Translations under genes and position numbers: made by a program | Source: CBDDHT01 sp965227905 | GTDB taxonomy: Bacteria > Pseudomonadota > Alphaproteobacteria > Rhizobiales > Methyloligellaceae | NCBI GenBank assembly: GCA_965227905.1 | Contig: OZ245780.1 | Span: forward strand, 1,984,001 to 2,048,000 | Reading direction: 5' to 3' | Length of the DNA: 64,000 bases | The notes under the pieces: generated by a model | Database searches by the model: none | What the model was told of the DNA's origin: nothing | Seen by the model: only the letters and a program-made list of their open reading frames with translations | Part shown: in pieces, positions 41,196-49,713 of the stretch | How the letters are laid out: each line of letters starts with the position of its first letter | How positions within the stretch are numbered: the first letter of the stretch is position 1

Positions 41196-42264
41196 GATTT
41201 TGACTGAGATCCGGCCTCAACAGACGGATTCCCAGACAATGCGTGCGCTTCAGCTCAGCGCCGAGAAAGAATTGAGGCTTGTTCAGTTGCCGACACCGCC
41301 ACCGCCAGCAGACGACGAAGTTCAGGTGCGCATTCAGGCTGTGGCATTGAACCATATCGACGTTTGGGGATGGCGGGGGATGGCTTTCGCGCGACGTACA
41401 TTGCCGATCGTTATCGGCGCGGAAGCTGCCGGTGAGATCGTTGCCGTGGGTGCGAATGTTCAAGACTTATCCGAAGGGCAAACCGTTGCTCTCTACGGTG
41501 CCGAGACATGCGGCAGCTGTCAGGCCTGCCGCGAGGGCCGCGATAATTTTTGCGATGATGTCGGTGGGATCCACGGTTTTCACATTGATGGCTTCGCGCA
41601 GGAACGCATCAACATGCCGGCAAGGCTTGCCATTCCTGCGCCTGCTGGTGTCGACGCACTTGCAGCAGCCACGGCGCCGGTCACTTTCGGCACAGTCGAG
41701 CATATGCTCTTCGACAACGCCAAACTTGAACCTGGCGAGACCATTCTCGTTCAAGCCGGCGGGAGCGGTGTTGGCACGTCCGCCATTCTCATGGCCAAGG
41801 CTGTTGGAGCGACGGTTGTCACCACTGTCGGCAGCGACGATAAGGCGCGCAAGGCAATGCAGCTCGGTGCCGATCACGCAATCAACTATCGGCAAGACAG
41901 GTTCGAACGCGAAGTCAGGAAGCTCACGAAGAAGCGCGGTGTCGATGTGGTTTTCGAGCATGTCGGCGCGGATACCTGGGCCGGGAGCATGTTTTGTCTG
42001 CGCAAAGGCGGTCGTCTTGTTACCTGTGGTTCGACAACCGGTCTCACAGCCGAAATCAATCTCTTCCAGTTGTTTCAGCAGCAGCTTCGGCTGTTCGGGA
42101 GTTTCGGCTGCTCAATGCGTAATGTGAGGGATGCTCTGGGCAAGCTGGCATCAAACACTGTGCAACCGGTAATCGACGAGGTTATGTCGATTGAGAATGT
42201 CGGGACGGGGTTGAAGCGACTGGAATCGCGAGACGTCTTCGGCAAGTTCATGGTTACGCTGTAG
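41188..42264 (+). CDS. adh2XL: Zinc-type medium-chain alcohol dehydrogenase/enoyl reductase, adh2XL
   Basis: A 358-residue MDR-superfamily oxidoreductase. GAEAAGEIVAVGANVQDL near residue 77 holds the catalytic-domain Glu, CGSCQACREGRDNFC near residue 111 has the four Cys of a structural zinc, and LVQAGGSGVGTSAI near residue 187 is the cofactor loop. In the Rhizobium VLCFA cluster the equivalent gene is thought to perform enoyl reduction or alcohol oxidation in elongation. It starts inside the end of fabG by 8 bases. Confidence 0.9.
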   Translation: MSEILTEIRPQQTDSQTMRALQLSAEKELRLVQLPTPPPPADDEVQVRIQAVALNHIDVWGWRGMAFARRTLPIVIGAEAAGEIVAVGANVQDLSEGQTVALYGAETCGSCQACREGRDNFCDDVGGIHGFHIDGFAQERINMPARLAIPAPAGVDALAAATAPVTFGTVEHMLFDNAKLEPGETILVQAGGSGVGTSAILMAKAVGATVVTTVGSDDKARKAMQLGADHAINYRQDRFEREVRKLTKKRGVDVVFEHVGADTWAGSMFCLRKGGRLVTCGSTTGLTAEINLFQLFQQQLRLFGSFGCSMRNVRDALGKLASNTVQPVIDEVMSIENVGTGLKRLESRDVFGKFMVTL

Positions 42265-42269
42265 GTGTC

Positions 42270-42376
42270 CTACGGCGTGTCTCCCAAAAGTGGTTTCCGG
42301 TTTTGGGAGACACGCGCCAATACAGAATCTTGAAGCGCGACTTTGAATCCAATCGGACGCGACGCGCTTTAAGCCG
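42270..42376. repeat. Rhizobiales-type palindromic intergenic element (RIME-like)
   Basis: A 15-base perfect inverted repeat (GCGTGTCTCCCAAAA at 42275-42289 and its complement at 42301-42315) with an 11-base loop containing GTGGTTTCCGG is followed by GACTTTGAATCCAATCGGAC and CGCGACGCGCTTTA. Both blocks strongly resemble the mosaic repeats common between Rhizobiales genes. It splits adh2XL from lpxXL. Confidence 0.7.
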
Positions 42377-42412
42377 TACAGTGCAGATATTGATCGAGAA
42401 GGGCGCCGTCGA

Positions 42413-43363
42413 ATGCGTCGAAAAGGCCGTACGATCGTTCCTGCATTGGCTGATCTGTCTGCGGCAGCATTGTTCCAAGGCGGCAGCGTGCTGTTCGGGC
42501 TCTTGCCGCGTCAGCCGGCCATCTCATTTGCCGGGCATCTTGCACGCAGGGTTGGGCCATGGCTGCCACGGAGCAGGATTGGCCGGGAGAATCTCCGCAT
42601 TGCCTTTCCAGACATGGACGAGCCGGAGCGAGAAGCGATCCTCGTACGAATGTGGGAGAATTTTGCCCACTCGCTGATCGAGTACATGCATGTCGACAAG
42701 ACGTTCGACTATGACCCTGAGCATCCCAACGACGGTAAGGTCTCAGTCGAGGGTATCGAGCATTTTGTTTCGTTGCGCGACGCCGGCCAACCGGCCATTA
42801 TTTTCACAGCCCATTTGGCGAATTGGGAGTTACTCGGCATTTGCGCCGAGACATTCGGGCTCGACGTCGCGTCGCTTTTCCGCGCACCGACCAATCCGCA
42901 TCTGGCTAGACGGCTCGACAAGGCACGGTCAGGACGTATGGGCCGGCTCGTCGCATCCCGTCCTGGCGTCAGTCTGGAGCTGGCAGGAACCTTGGAACAG
43001 GGCAAGGTCATCGGCCTCCTTGTCGACCAGAGGTTCCATGGCGGTGTCACAGTGCCATTCTTCGGGCGGCTAGCGGATACCAATCCGCTTCTTGCGAAGC
43101 TGGCAAGGCACTATGACTGCCCGGTCCATGGCGCGCGGGCAATCCGCCTGCCCGATGGCCGCTTTCGTCTCGAAATGACGGATGCCATCGACTTGCCAAG
43201 AGACGATGACGGGCATGTCGATGTCGAAAAGGCGACGGCTGCGGTTCAGGCGATCGTCGAGGGCTGGGTGCGCGAGTATCCAGACCAATGGATGTGGGTG
43301 CACCGACGCTGGCGGTTCGGCAGAAAGACCCGCGTAAGTCCGGGCAATGCCACTGGATCGTAG
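42413..43363 (+). CDS. lpxXL: Lipid A very-long-chain acyltransferase LpxXL
   Basis: A 316-residue membrane acyltransferase of the LpxL/HtrB family. FTAHLANWELLG near residue 131 contains the His134-x4-Glu139 dyad, LFRAPTNPHLARRL near residue 154 binds the lipid, and LLVDQRFHGGVTVPFFGR near residue 202 is the conserved third block. It transfers the VLCFA from AcpXL to lipid A. N-terminal hydrophobic residues (about 14-42) anchor it. It closes the operon, 148 bases after adh2XL; a RIME-like repeat lies in that gap. A GAGAAGGG site supports the ATG at 42413. Confidence 0.92.
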   Translation: MRRKGRTIVPALADLSAAALFQGGSVLFGLLPRQPAISFAGHLARRVGPWLPRSRIGRENLRIAFPDMDEPEREAILVRMWENFAHSLIEYMHVDKTFDYDPEHPNDGKVSVEGIEHFVSLRDAGQPAIIFTAHLANWELLGICAETFGLDVASLFRAPTNPHLARRLDKARSGRMGRLVASRPGVSLELAGTLEQGKVIGLLVDQRFHGGVTVPFFGRLADTNPLLAKLARHYDCPVHGARAIRLPDGRFRLEMTDAIDLPRDDDGHVDVEKATAAVQAIVEGWVREYPDQWMWVHRRWRFGRKTRVSPGNATGS

Positions 43364-43396
43364 GCAAAAACAGACCGTGGGATGGCTGGTTTTACT

Positions 43397-44548
43397 TCAA
43401 ATCCGCTTGGCGACTTCTTCAAGCATGATTTCCGTCGCCCCGCCGCCGATTGACTGAACGCGTGCATCGCGAACCATGCGTTCGATGGCAGCTTCGCGCA
43501 TATAGCCGAATCCGCCGTGAAACTGCTGGCAGTCATACATGACCTTGTTGACCAGCTCGCCGCAATAGGCTTTCACCATCGAGACTTCCTTGACGCAATC
43601 AACGCCTTGCGCGTCAAGCCAGGCCGAGTGATAGACCAGTTGCCGGCCGGCCTCGACTTCCGCCATGCGCTGCGAGAGCCGCTGACGAATGGCCTGTTTG
43701 TCCCATAATGTTGCCCCGAAGGCCTTGCGCTGGCGGACATAGTCGATGGTCATCTCGAGGGCCTTGTGCGCTTCGCCGAGACTCTGCATGCCAAGAACCA
43801 GGCGCTCATTCTGAAAGTTCTTCATGATCGAATAAAAACCATGATGAGTCTGACCGAGAATGTTCTCCTCCGGGACGAAGCAATCTTCAAATACGAGTTC
43901 GGCCGTGTCGGAACTGTGCCAGCCCATCTTGTCCAGCGAGCGTGACACGCCGAACCCTTCCATGCCTTTCTCGACGATGAACATGGTCATCGCCCGCGAT
44001 CCCGGATTTTCGGTTTCGGATTTGGCAGCGACGAAATATAGATCCGCGTGAACGCCGTTAGTGATGAACATCTTGGACCCGTTTAGGAGCCATCCACCCT
44101 GGACCTGGGTTGCCCGGGTGCGCGTGCCGGCCACGTCGGACCCGGCGTCCGGCTCTGTCACCGCGACAGCCGTAATCAGGTCCCCGGCGATAACGCCCGG
44201 CATATATTTGTCCTGCTGCGCATCGCTTCCGGCGTTCGCCAGGTGAGGGGAGGCCATGTCGGTGTGGACGAGAATGGTGATGGCGACACCGCCGAACGTG
44301 CAGCGACCCAGTTCCTCGGCAAGCACCATGGTGGCCAGCGTATCCATCTCGGCGCCACCATATCGTTCCGGGTAGCGAATTCCGAAGAACCCGAGTTCAC
44401 CCATTTTTTGCAGGAGGGCCCTCGGCGTCATCCCGTCCCGCTCCCACTGTTCGCCATGGGGAACAATCTCGGTTTCGACGAACCGCCGCACCTGATCGCG
44501 CAGCATGTCGTGTTCTTCGCTGAAGTAGATACTCTGGTTCATCGTCAT
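43397..44548 (-). CDS. Acyl-CoA dehydrogenase, isovaleryl/long-chain type
   Basis: A 383-residue flavoprotein. ITAVAVTEPDAGSDVAGTRT near residue 125 and GSKMFITNGVHADLYFV near residue 157 form the flavin and substrate region; CQQFHGGFGYMREAAIERMV near residue 350 is the usual FAD-clamp. The C-terminal Glu of short- and medium-chain enzymes is replaced (IGGGATEI), whereas Glu248 in FQNERLVLG sits where isovaleryl- and long-chain enzymes hold their base. The substrate is thus probably branched or long. Its start overlaps the acetate kinase stop by 4 bases, so both are co-transcribed. Confidence 0.92.
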   Translation of the reverse strand: MTMNQSIYFSEEHDMLRDQVRRFVETEIVPHGEQWERDGMTPRALLQKMGELGFFGIRYPERYGGAEMDTLATMVLAEELGRCTFGGVAITILVHTDMASPHLANAGSDAQQDKYMPGVIAGDLITAVAVTEPDAGSDVAGTRTRATQVQGGWLLNGSKMFITNGVHADLYFVAAKSETENPGSRAMTMFIVEKGMEGFGVSRSLDKMGWHSSDTAELVFEDCFVPEENILGQTHHGFYSIMKNFQNERLVLGMQSLGEAHKALEMTIDYVRQRKAFGATLWDKQAIRQRLSQRMAEVEAGRQLVYHSAWLDAQGVDCVKEVSMVKAYCGELVNKVMYDCQQFHGGFGYMREAAIERMVRDARVQSIGGGATEIMLEEVAKRI

Positions 44549-45744
44549 GGCCGTCCGTTTGTTGCTGCTATCAGCCGCATCGTCGATTCAGCGATCACGG
44601 CCTCTTCATTGGTGGCAATAACGCACACATCGACATTGGAATCATCCGTGCTGATTCTGGCTTTGCCGGAATTGTTTGCCTTATCGTCCAAATTGATCCC
44701 AAGCCAGGCCGATTGCTCACAAATCATCCGGCGGACTTGCGAAGAGTTTTCTCCAATGCCTGCCGTGAATATCAGAGCGTCGAGGCCGCCGAGGGCTGCA
44801 GTGAGTGCTCCGATCTCGCATGCCGCGCGATAACAATAGAGCGCAATCGCCTCGCTTGCTCGAGAGTCTGCGCTCGCCTCCAACTCCTGCATGTTGTTGC
44901 TGATGCCGGATACGCCCAGCAGTCCCGACTCGCGATAGAGCAGGTGCCGGATCTCTTCGACGCTCATCCCTCGGTTCTCGAGGAGATCCAGAACAACGCC
45001 TGGATCCAGCGCGCCACAGCGGCGTCCCATGAGCAATCCGTCGAGGGCCGTGAAACCCATGCTGGTCGCAACGCTTCGCCGTTCGTTCATCGCGCACATG
45101 CTGGCGCCATTGCCGAGATGGGCGACGATGACGCGCCCCTCCGCGGCATCACCAAGGTGTCCAGGCAGCTGCCGCGCGATGTAGTCATATGAAAGGCCAT
45201 GGAAGCCATAGCGAATGATGCCATCGTCCGTGAGACGCCGCGGCAATCCATAAAGTTGGTTCAGTCTGGGTTGTGTGCGGTGAAAGCCCGTATCGAAGCA
45301 GGCCACCTGCATCGTGCCGGGTGCGATCTTCGCGACAGCATCTATGGCGGCAAGATTGTGCGGTTGATGAAGGGGGGCGAGGGGCACGAGGTCTCCCAGT
45401 GCTTCTCGGACTTTGGCGTCGACGATGACGGGTTCGGCAAACTCGCGCCCGCCATGCACCACACGATGCCCGACCGCTACCGGATTCAAGTCGCTGAAGC
45501 GGCTTTGCAACCTGTCGAGCAACTCGGAAATGATCCACGCATGGTCCGCGTCCTGCGGGATGTCTCGCAGCGCACCAGTGGCTTCGATCGAGCCATCGTC
45601 GTCTGAGGCCGTGAGTGTTGGGGCCCGTCCGATGCCGGCGACCTTTCCCTTGATCAAAGGTCCTGAGGTCACATCGACAGCCGGGTAGGCAGCAAATTTC
45701 AAACTTGAGGAACCGGAATTGACGGCAATGACCACGTCACTCAT
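44545..45744 (-). CDS. ackA: Acetate/propionate kinase
   Basis: A 399-residue acetokinase. VIAVNSGSSSLKFAAYP opens the first ATPase domain, VGHRVVHGGREF near residue 88 carries the substrate Arg and His, CFDTGFHRTQP near residue 147 has the catalytic Asp, HLGNGASMCAMN near residue 205 and IFTAGIGENSSQVRRMI near residue 322 complete the fold. It interconverts acetate and acetyl-phosphate. No phosphotransacetylase is adjacent. Its pairing with an acyl-CoA dehydrogenase suggests a role in disposing of acyl-CoA or acyl phosphates; propionate or another short acid could be the substrate. Confidence 0.93.
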   Translation of the reverse strand: MSDVVIAVNSGSSSLKFAAYPAVDVTSGPLIKGKVAGIGRAPTLTASDDDGSIEATGALRDIPQDADHAWIISELLDRLQSRFSDLNPVAVGHRVVHGGREFAEPVIVDAKVREALGDLVPLAPLHQPHNLAAIDAVAKIAPGTMQVACFDTGFHRTQPRLNQLYGLPRRLTDDGIIRYGFHGLSYDYIARQLPGHLGDAAEGRVIVAHLGNGASMCAMNERRSVATSMGFTALDGLLMGRRCGALDPGVVLDLLENRGMSVEEIRHLLYRESGLLGVSGISNNMQELEASADSRASEAIALYCYRAACEIGALTAALGGLDALIFTAGIGENSSQVRRMICEQSAWLGINLDDKANNSGKARISTDDSNVDVCVIATNEEAVIAESTMRLIAATNGRP

Positions 45745-45799
45745 ATCTGGCGCTCCGCGTTATAACGAAGCTGTCGTGATACCAGTCCGGAGCAGCCGA

Positions 45800-46543
45800 T
45801 CAATTGGTTTTCTTCGCGTTTGACTTCTGCCAGCGCACATCATGGAGGCGGGTTGGACGGCCATTCTCCATGTCGCGGAACCCGGCAACATAGTTCGCGG
45901 TCATGTCGAAAACGAGCGGTTTCGGCTGTGCCGGGCCAAGCCACTCTCCCGTACCATCCAGGTTCATCTTGAGTGTCAGGCGTAGTGGCAGGACAACACC
46001 GCCGGTTGTCTTCATGAAAGCGCCGGTCTCCAGGGCATGGAAGAGGACGACATCGGTGAAAGAACTGCGACCGGGCACGGTGATCGGATTAAAGAGACGC
46101 GTCTCCTCTTTCGGCGATTTGCCGAAATGCAGATTCTGGAAACTTTTCGACTGGTTCGTGTCGAGGTTGGTTACGGAAAGATCGAAGGACAAGACCGTTC
46201 CGCGCCGCGCGCCATCGTTTGAAATCGTGATCGGAATTGCGAAGACGTCGCGATAGCCTTCGCGGAACATGTGGATCAATGGCGGTTGGTAGACCCTTAG
46301 ACGCGCTTGCTTGAGAACGGTCTCGTAGAAGCTGAAACCCGAGAATGCCAATGCAATAATGGAAACGATCGTGGCAAGGCCGGGGCGAAATCTCGCAAAT
46401 TTCCCTGGATCCCGTGTCTCTGAAGCGGTCCGGTCGCCATGGCGTCCGGAAGCGTCTTCTGCCGCCACCGCACCGAACACGGTGACGGACTCAAACAGCT
46501 TGCCCAGCCGTTGAAATTGATCTCGATTCCGCATCGTTGTCAT
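45800..46543 (-). CDS. Hypothetical protein with one membrane segment
   Basis: A 247-residue protein not recognised. Residues 1-52 are charged, a single membrane helix spans about 55-75 (LATIVSIIALAFSGFSFYET), and the rest is a beta-rich soluble domain (PIHMFREGYRDVFAIP-like, ISNDGARRGTVLSFDLSVTN near residue 108), probably outside the cytoplasmic membrane. That part resembles domains found in uncharacterised membrane-anchored proteins, with no catalytic motif. It lies 55 bases upstream of ackA? No: it lies downstream of nothing on its strand and reads toward the ackA promoter. Confidence 0.6.
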   Translation of the reverse strand: MTTMRNRDQFQRLGKLFESVTVFGAVAAEDASGRHGDRTASETRDPGKFARFRPGLATIVSIIALAFSGFSFYETVLKQARLRVYQPPLIHMFREGYRDVFAIPITISNDGARRGTVLSFDLSVTNLDTNQSKSFQNLHFGKSPKEETRLFNPITVPGRSSFTDVVLFHALETGAFMKTTGGVVLPLRLTLKMNLDGTGEWLGPAQPKPLVFDMTANYVAGFRDMENGRPTRLHDVRWQKSNAKKTN

Positions 46544-46758
46544 GGGATTTTACGCGTACCTCTAAACTGCCCCCAGCGCCGATACTGCCGTGATCGGACC
46601 AGAACAGGGAAGCGATTTTCGCCTACCAATCGTGTCCAACGCCGACCGACTTCGCCTGTCGTCGCACTGCGTCATCCATATTGCACGGATATCCGACACT
46701 TTTTCGACGGTCGCGGTGCCTAGCAGGCAATCATGCCTGCCGCTGGTATAAGAGGGCG

Positions 46759-47610
46759 ATGAGCCCATCCATTGTTGCCATTGTCCTTTTTTCCGCATTC
46801 CTCCATGCCTTGTGGAACGCACTCTTACATGGCGGGCGCGATCGTCTGTGGACCATGACGATCATGAATCTGGCGATGCTTGCCGTCGCAATTGCAGCTA
46901 TTCCGCTATTGCCTTTGCCCGCGCCAGCGAGTTGGCCTTACATCGTTGCTTCCGGTGCTCTTGAAGTCGGCTACAACTTGTTCCTGATCCAGGCCTATCG
47001 CTATGGCGATCTCGGCCAGACTTATCCGATCGCCCGGGGCTCTTCGCCATTGCTGGTCGCAATCGGGGCAATGGCTCTGGCCGGTGAAACACTCAGCCCG
47101 TTGGCGGCATCCGGTCTTTTTCTCGTGTCTGCCGGCATTATCGCGCTGGCATTTGATGGCAGGCGGCTGAACACAAGATCGACTGCAATGGCGTTGGCGA
47201 CCGGGTGTTTTATTGCAGCCTATACTGTGGTGGACGGCATCGGTGTGCGACTGTCTGGCAATAGCTTCGCCTATACAGCCTGGATGGTCGTTTTTTGGGC
47301 TGTGCCTATGCCGATCATTCTGCTCTGCGCCCGGGGGAAGGGCGCTTTCATCGCGCCGGCACGTGAGGTCTGGAGAGCCTGCGGTGGCGGCCTTGTCGCC
47401 CTGGTTGCCTATGGCGCGATCATCTGGGCCATGCAATCGGGCGATATGGGGCCTATTTCCGCTTTGCGCGAGACAAGCGTCGTTTTTGCTGCCTTGATCG
47501 GCTGGCTTTTCCTCAGCGAGAAACTGACTGCCTACCGCGTCACGGCCTGCATTGTCATTGCCATTGGGGCCGCGCTCCTGGGCGCCGGCCCCTCAATCGT
47601 TTGGATCTAA
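46759..47610 (+). CDS. EamA/DMT-superfamily transporter
   Basis: A 283-residue protein with ten predicted membrane helices in two EamA repeats (about residues 1-135 and 145-283), e.g. SAFLHALWNALLHGGRDRLW near the start and IQAYRYGDLGQTYPIARGSS near residue 75. These are hallmarks of the drug/metabolite transporter family. ATG 46759 follows AAGAGGG and fits the first helix; a longer frame from 46681 adds no membrane segment. It converges with the secreted Cys protein. Substrate unknown. Confidence 0.88.
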   Translation: MSPSIVAIVLFSAFLHALWNALLHGGRDRLWTMTIMNLAMLAVAIAAIPLLPLPAPASWPYIVASGALEVGYNLFLIQAYRYGDLGQTYPIARGSSPLLVAIGAMALAGETLSPLAASGLFLVSAGIIALAFDGRRLNTRSTAMALATGCFIAAYTVVDGIGVRLSGNSFAYTAWMVVFWAVPMPIILLCARGKGAFIAPAREVWRACGGGLVALVAYGAIIWAMQSGDMGPISALRETSVVFAALIGWLFLSEKLTAYRVTACIVIAIGAALLGAGPSIVWI

Positions 47611-48356
47611 GGCGCTCTTACACCGAGATCCGCAAGTGACGTGTTTCCGGAGATGAACAACTCACGGCGTTTTTGATCGCTGCGTAGGAAATGCACGACG
47701 ACCTTGTTCACGCGGCAGCGCCGATAGCCATAGTCGACATTGTCGTGCTTATACATGCACGCGATCATTGACCGCTTGCACACGCGATCGCCGATTTTCC
47801 GCAGTTGCCGGCTTTCGTCATGCTGTTGAGGGTCAAATTCGGCCGAGACCGCTTCGGCTTTTCTTTGCGGGCTCGAACTGCGGCAGACCAGGATGGCTTT
47901 GTTGATGCGGCGCCGGGGAGGATTGCGCGGTTCAGGCCGCGGTCTGATCGGTTCGGGGCGCCCCTGCGGGCGGCCGGCGACGATTATCCTGCCGCCGTTT
48001 GGCGCAAGGCGCCCGTTCAACAGGTCCCTGTAAATCTGATTGCCAATGCCCGGCGCTTCAACATAGTTGAAGTTCTTTGTGACTCGACACGAGCGAAGCC
48101 CTTCTTGTCTGATCTTGAACTTTTGCACACAGTTCTTGAGCGCATTGATGCAAATCTGACTGCGAACATTGCCCGCGGCATTGGGCTGGTTTGCAAAGCG
48201 CTGAGACTGGGCTTTGCCCGTGATTTTTCTGAATTGCCCGTCCCGTTTATGCATCCCCGACCCTTCCGCAGTACAATGAATTGTATCGAAGCGCTGGGCG
48301 TGGGCATTTGTCGTTAGAAAAATCGATGCGAATACTAGAAGAAAGCCAACTCTCAT
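47607..48356 (-). CDS. Secreted protein with a duplicated four-Cys domain
   Basis: A 249-residue protein with a signal peptide ending near AHAQ (residue 20). Two copies of a similar Cys module are visible: IHCTAEGSG ... QICINALKNC ... GLRSCRVTKNF (about 25-95) and ILVCRSSSP ... RVCKRSMIAC ... GYRRCRVNKVV (about 153-225). Both have C-x5-C-x13-C ending in CRV, with an earlier Cys ~35-45 residues before. A Pro/Arg-rich linker (PRPEPRNPPRRR) joins them. The modules probably form disulphides in the periplasm. No known family assigned. ATG 48356 has GAGG 6 bases upstream. Confidence 0.75.
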   Translation of the reverse strand: MRVGFLLVFASIFLTTNAHAQRFDTIHCTAEGSGMHKRDGQFRKITGKAQSQRFANQPNAAGNVRSQICINALKNCVQKFKIRQEGLRSCRVTKNFNYVEAPGIGNQIYRDLLNGRLAPNGGRIIVAGRPQGRPEPIRPRPEPRNPPRRRINKAILVCRSSSPQRKAEAVSAEFDPQQHDESRQLRKIGDRVCKRSMIACMYKHDNVDYGYRRCRVNKVVVHFLRSDQKRRELFISGNTSLADLGVRAP

Positions 48357-48522
48357 GACGGGCCTCAATGCTCAGACTGTTGTTTGTTTTCTGATAATTG
48401 AAAATTCTGAATTTATATTTGACCAACCGTTCCGTAACGGTGTTTAGAGATACCAATGGCGCCTGTCATGGTCAAATCAAATTCAGTCCACGTCACATGG
48501 TAACGTTTTTCAACAGAAGCAA

Positions 48523-48557
48523 GGGCTGCCGCCCTCAAACGTTCTCGGCGGCAGCCC
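48523..48557 (-). terminator. Terminator of the basic secreted protein gene
   Basis: GGGCTGCCGCC and GGCGGCAGCCC form an 11-base perfect stem around a 13-base loop, about 37 bases after the stop of the upstream gene on the minus strand. The following minus-strand bases are TTGCTTCTGTTG, a weak T-rich tail, so termination is plausible. Confidence 0.6.
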
Positions 48558-48593
48558 CTTATCGATAGGTCGGATGCATCCAGGTCGGCAATG

Positions 48594-49295
48594 TTATCCG
48601 CGCCGTCCGCGACGGTTCTTGCGTGATTTTTTCTGAACCTTCGACTTCGACCGACGATCCATACGACTGCTACGACGCTCCCTCTTTGAACCTGCATCGC
48701 GTTTGCGTTTGACCATCGTTTGGAAGCGCTGGCCGTTCTTGCCAGGGTTGGATCTCAGGTTGCGGGTCGTGAAGCGCTTTGCCTGACTGCTCGACTTGAG
48801 GTTCTGGCGTGTAATGCCCTGCACCTTACGAACCGGGGCACCTTTTCCCAGCTGCTGCAGGCTACGCTTCTTTGTGCCGATCGTGCGACTGCCGGCTTTG
48901 CCGCCCGGTTTGTAACCGTTCTGATAGTCAGGATATTTGGGCTTGCGCTCGGTAACCTTGCAACGCATCGGCCAGCAGCGAACGATATCCTTGGCGCCGC
49001 GCCCGATCGTCTTGCCGGCCTTCTCGACGCCACGGCCCACCTTCTTGGCGGCTTTCCGGGTGGCATTGTCGAGGGCACCGCCACCTTTCTCGATACCGCG
49101 TCCGACGGCCTTCACGCCATTCTTGGCAGCCCCGCCGACCGCCTTGGCGCCCTTCTTGATAGCGCCGCCGATATCGCTGAGGCCAAAGGCCTGAGCTTCC
49201 GTTGCGCTTGTAAGTGCGGTCGTTCCGGTGATCACGCCGGCACCGCCCATAGTCAATGAGAGGGCCATGAAAAGACCCATGAGTTTCCGTTGCAT
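48594..49295 (-). CDS. Highly basic secreted protein with Gly/Lys/Ala amphipathic repeats
   Basis: A 233-residue protein. Signal peptide to about residue 36 (TSATEAQAF). Residues 40-105 repeat short modules such as GAIKKGAKAVGGAAKNGVKA, VGRGIEKGGG and VGRGVEKAGKTIGRGAKD with a rough 11-residue period, forming a Lys-rich amphipathic helix. Cys residues in RCWPMRCK follow near residue 108. The C-terminal 100 residues are extremely Arg/Lys-rich (for example RKRDAGSKRERRSSRMDRRS). No family is recognised. It could bind nucleic acid, envelope lipids or act as an antimicrobial-like protein; these are guesses. ATG 49295 has GGAG before it. Confidence 0.72.
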   Translation of the reverse strand: MQRKLMGLFMALSLTMGGAGVITGTTALTSATEAQAFGLSDIGGAIKKGAKAVGGAAKNGVKAVGRGIEKGGGALDNATRKAAKKVGRGVEKAGKTIGRGAKDIVRCWPMRCKVTERKPKYPDYQNGYKPGGKAGSRTIGTKKRSLQQLGKGAPVRKVQGITRQNLKSSSQAKRFTTRNLRSNPGKNGQRFQTMVKRKRDAGSKRERRSSRMDRRSKSKVQKKSRKNRRGRRG

Positions 49296-49536
49296 TTCTC
49301 CAACTCCCATTCTGTTTGTCCATCACGGACATCTTGTCGAACGGGAGGTGGTGAGCGTTCGCATGCAATTGGCGGATTGTTACAATTTCGTGGTCGGCGA
49401 TGTGAAAAGTGGTTCTGAGCCAGAGTGTTGAGAGTGTATCGCCTGGTGCGGCACTTGAAGGAAATGTTACGGATTAAAAACGCGCGGCTGGTTGGTGCTG
49501 TCTGGCAGGATGGTACTGTGTTGTTAGATTTGGATT

Positions 49537-49684
49537 TGTTTCGCTCACGGCTATTCCGCGCTTTCGCGCGGGCCTCCGCGGGGGCGCCCTAACCGGGCGG
49601 CGGCCGCTTGGCCTTGCCTCGCTGGTCGCTCGGTTGTTCTTAGTTCCATCAGAGATCGTGCCGTGTGGCTGATGCTATACGGCA
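49537..49684 (+). repeat. Solo half copy of the composite GC-rich repeat
   Basis: Reads TTTCGCTCACGGCTATTCCG, then the GCGCGGGCCTCCGCGGGGGC block, then GGCGGCCGCTTGGCCTTGCC and TCGCTGGTCGCTCGGTTGTT. It closes with the GATCGTGCCG...TATACGGCA centre. It matches the type-1 arm of the complete units in the same orientation as the arm at 49714. The palindromic core (CCGCGC-TTTC-GCGCGG and GGCCTCCGCGG) would fold strongly. Confidence 0.85.
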
Positions 49685-49713
49685 AGTGGGTGCCGTGGAT
49701 TTAAGAATTGGGA

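Noticed and set aside
37090..42264. Aryl-polyene or dialkylresorcinol biosynthetic cluster
   Set aside because: ACP, dehydratase, two KS and a ketoreductase look similar at first, but the ACP carries AcpXL-specific sequence and the operon ends in adh2XL and lpxXL, the lipid A VLCFA order.
45800..46543. Sensor or chemoreceptor role for the single-helix protein
   Set aside because: One membrane helix and a beta-rich domain are visible, but no HAMP, kinase, cyclase or methyl-accepting segment follows. It lies on the same strand as ackA, upstream of it by 55 bases, so co-transcription with ackA is possible; the wording about neighbours in that feature entry should be read this way.
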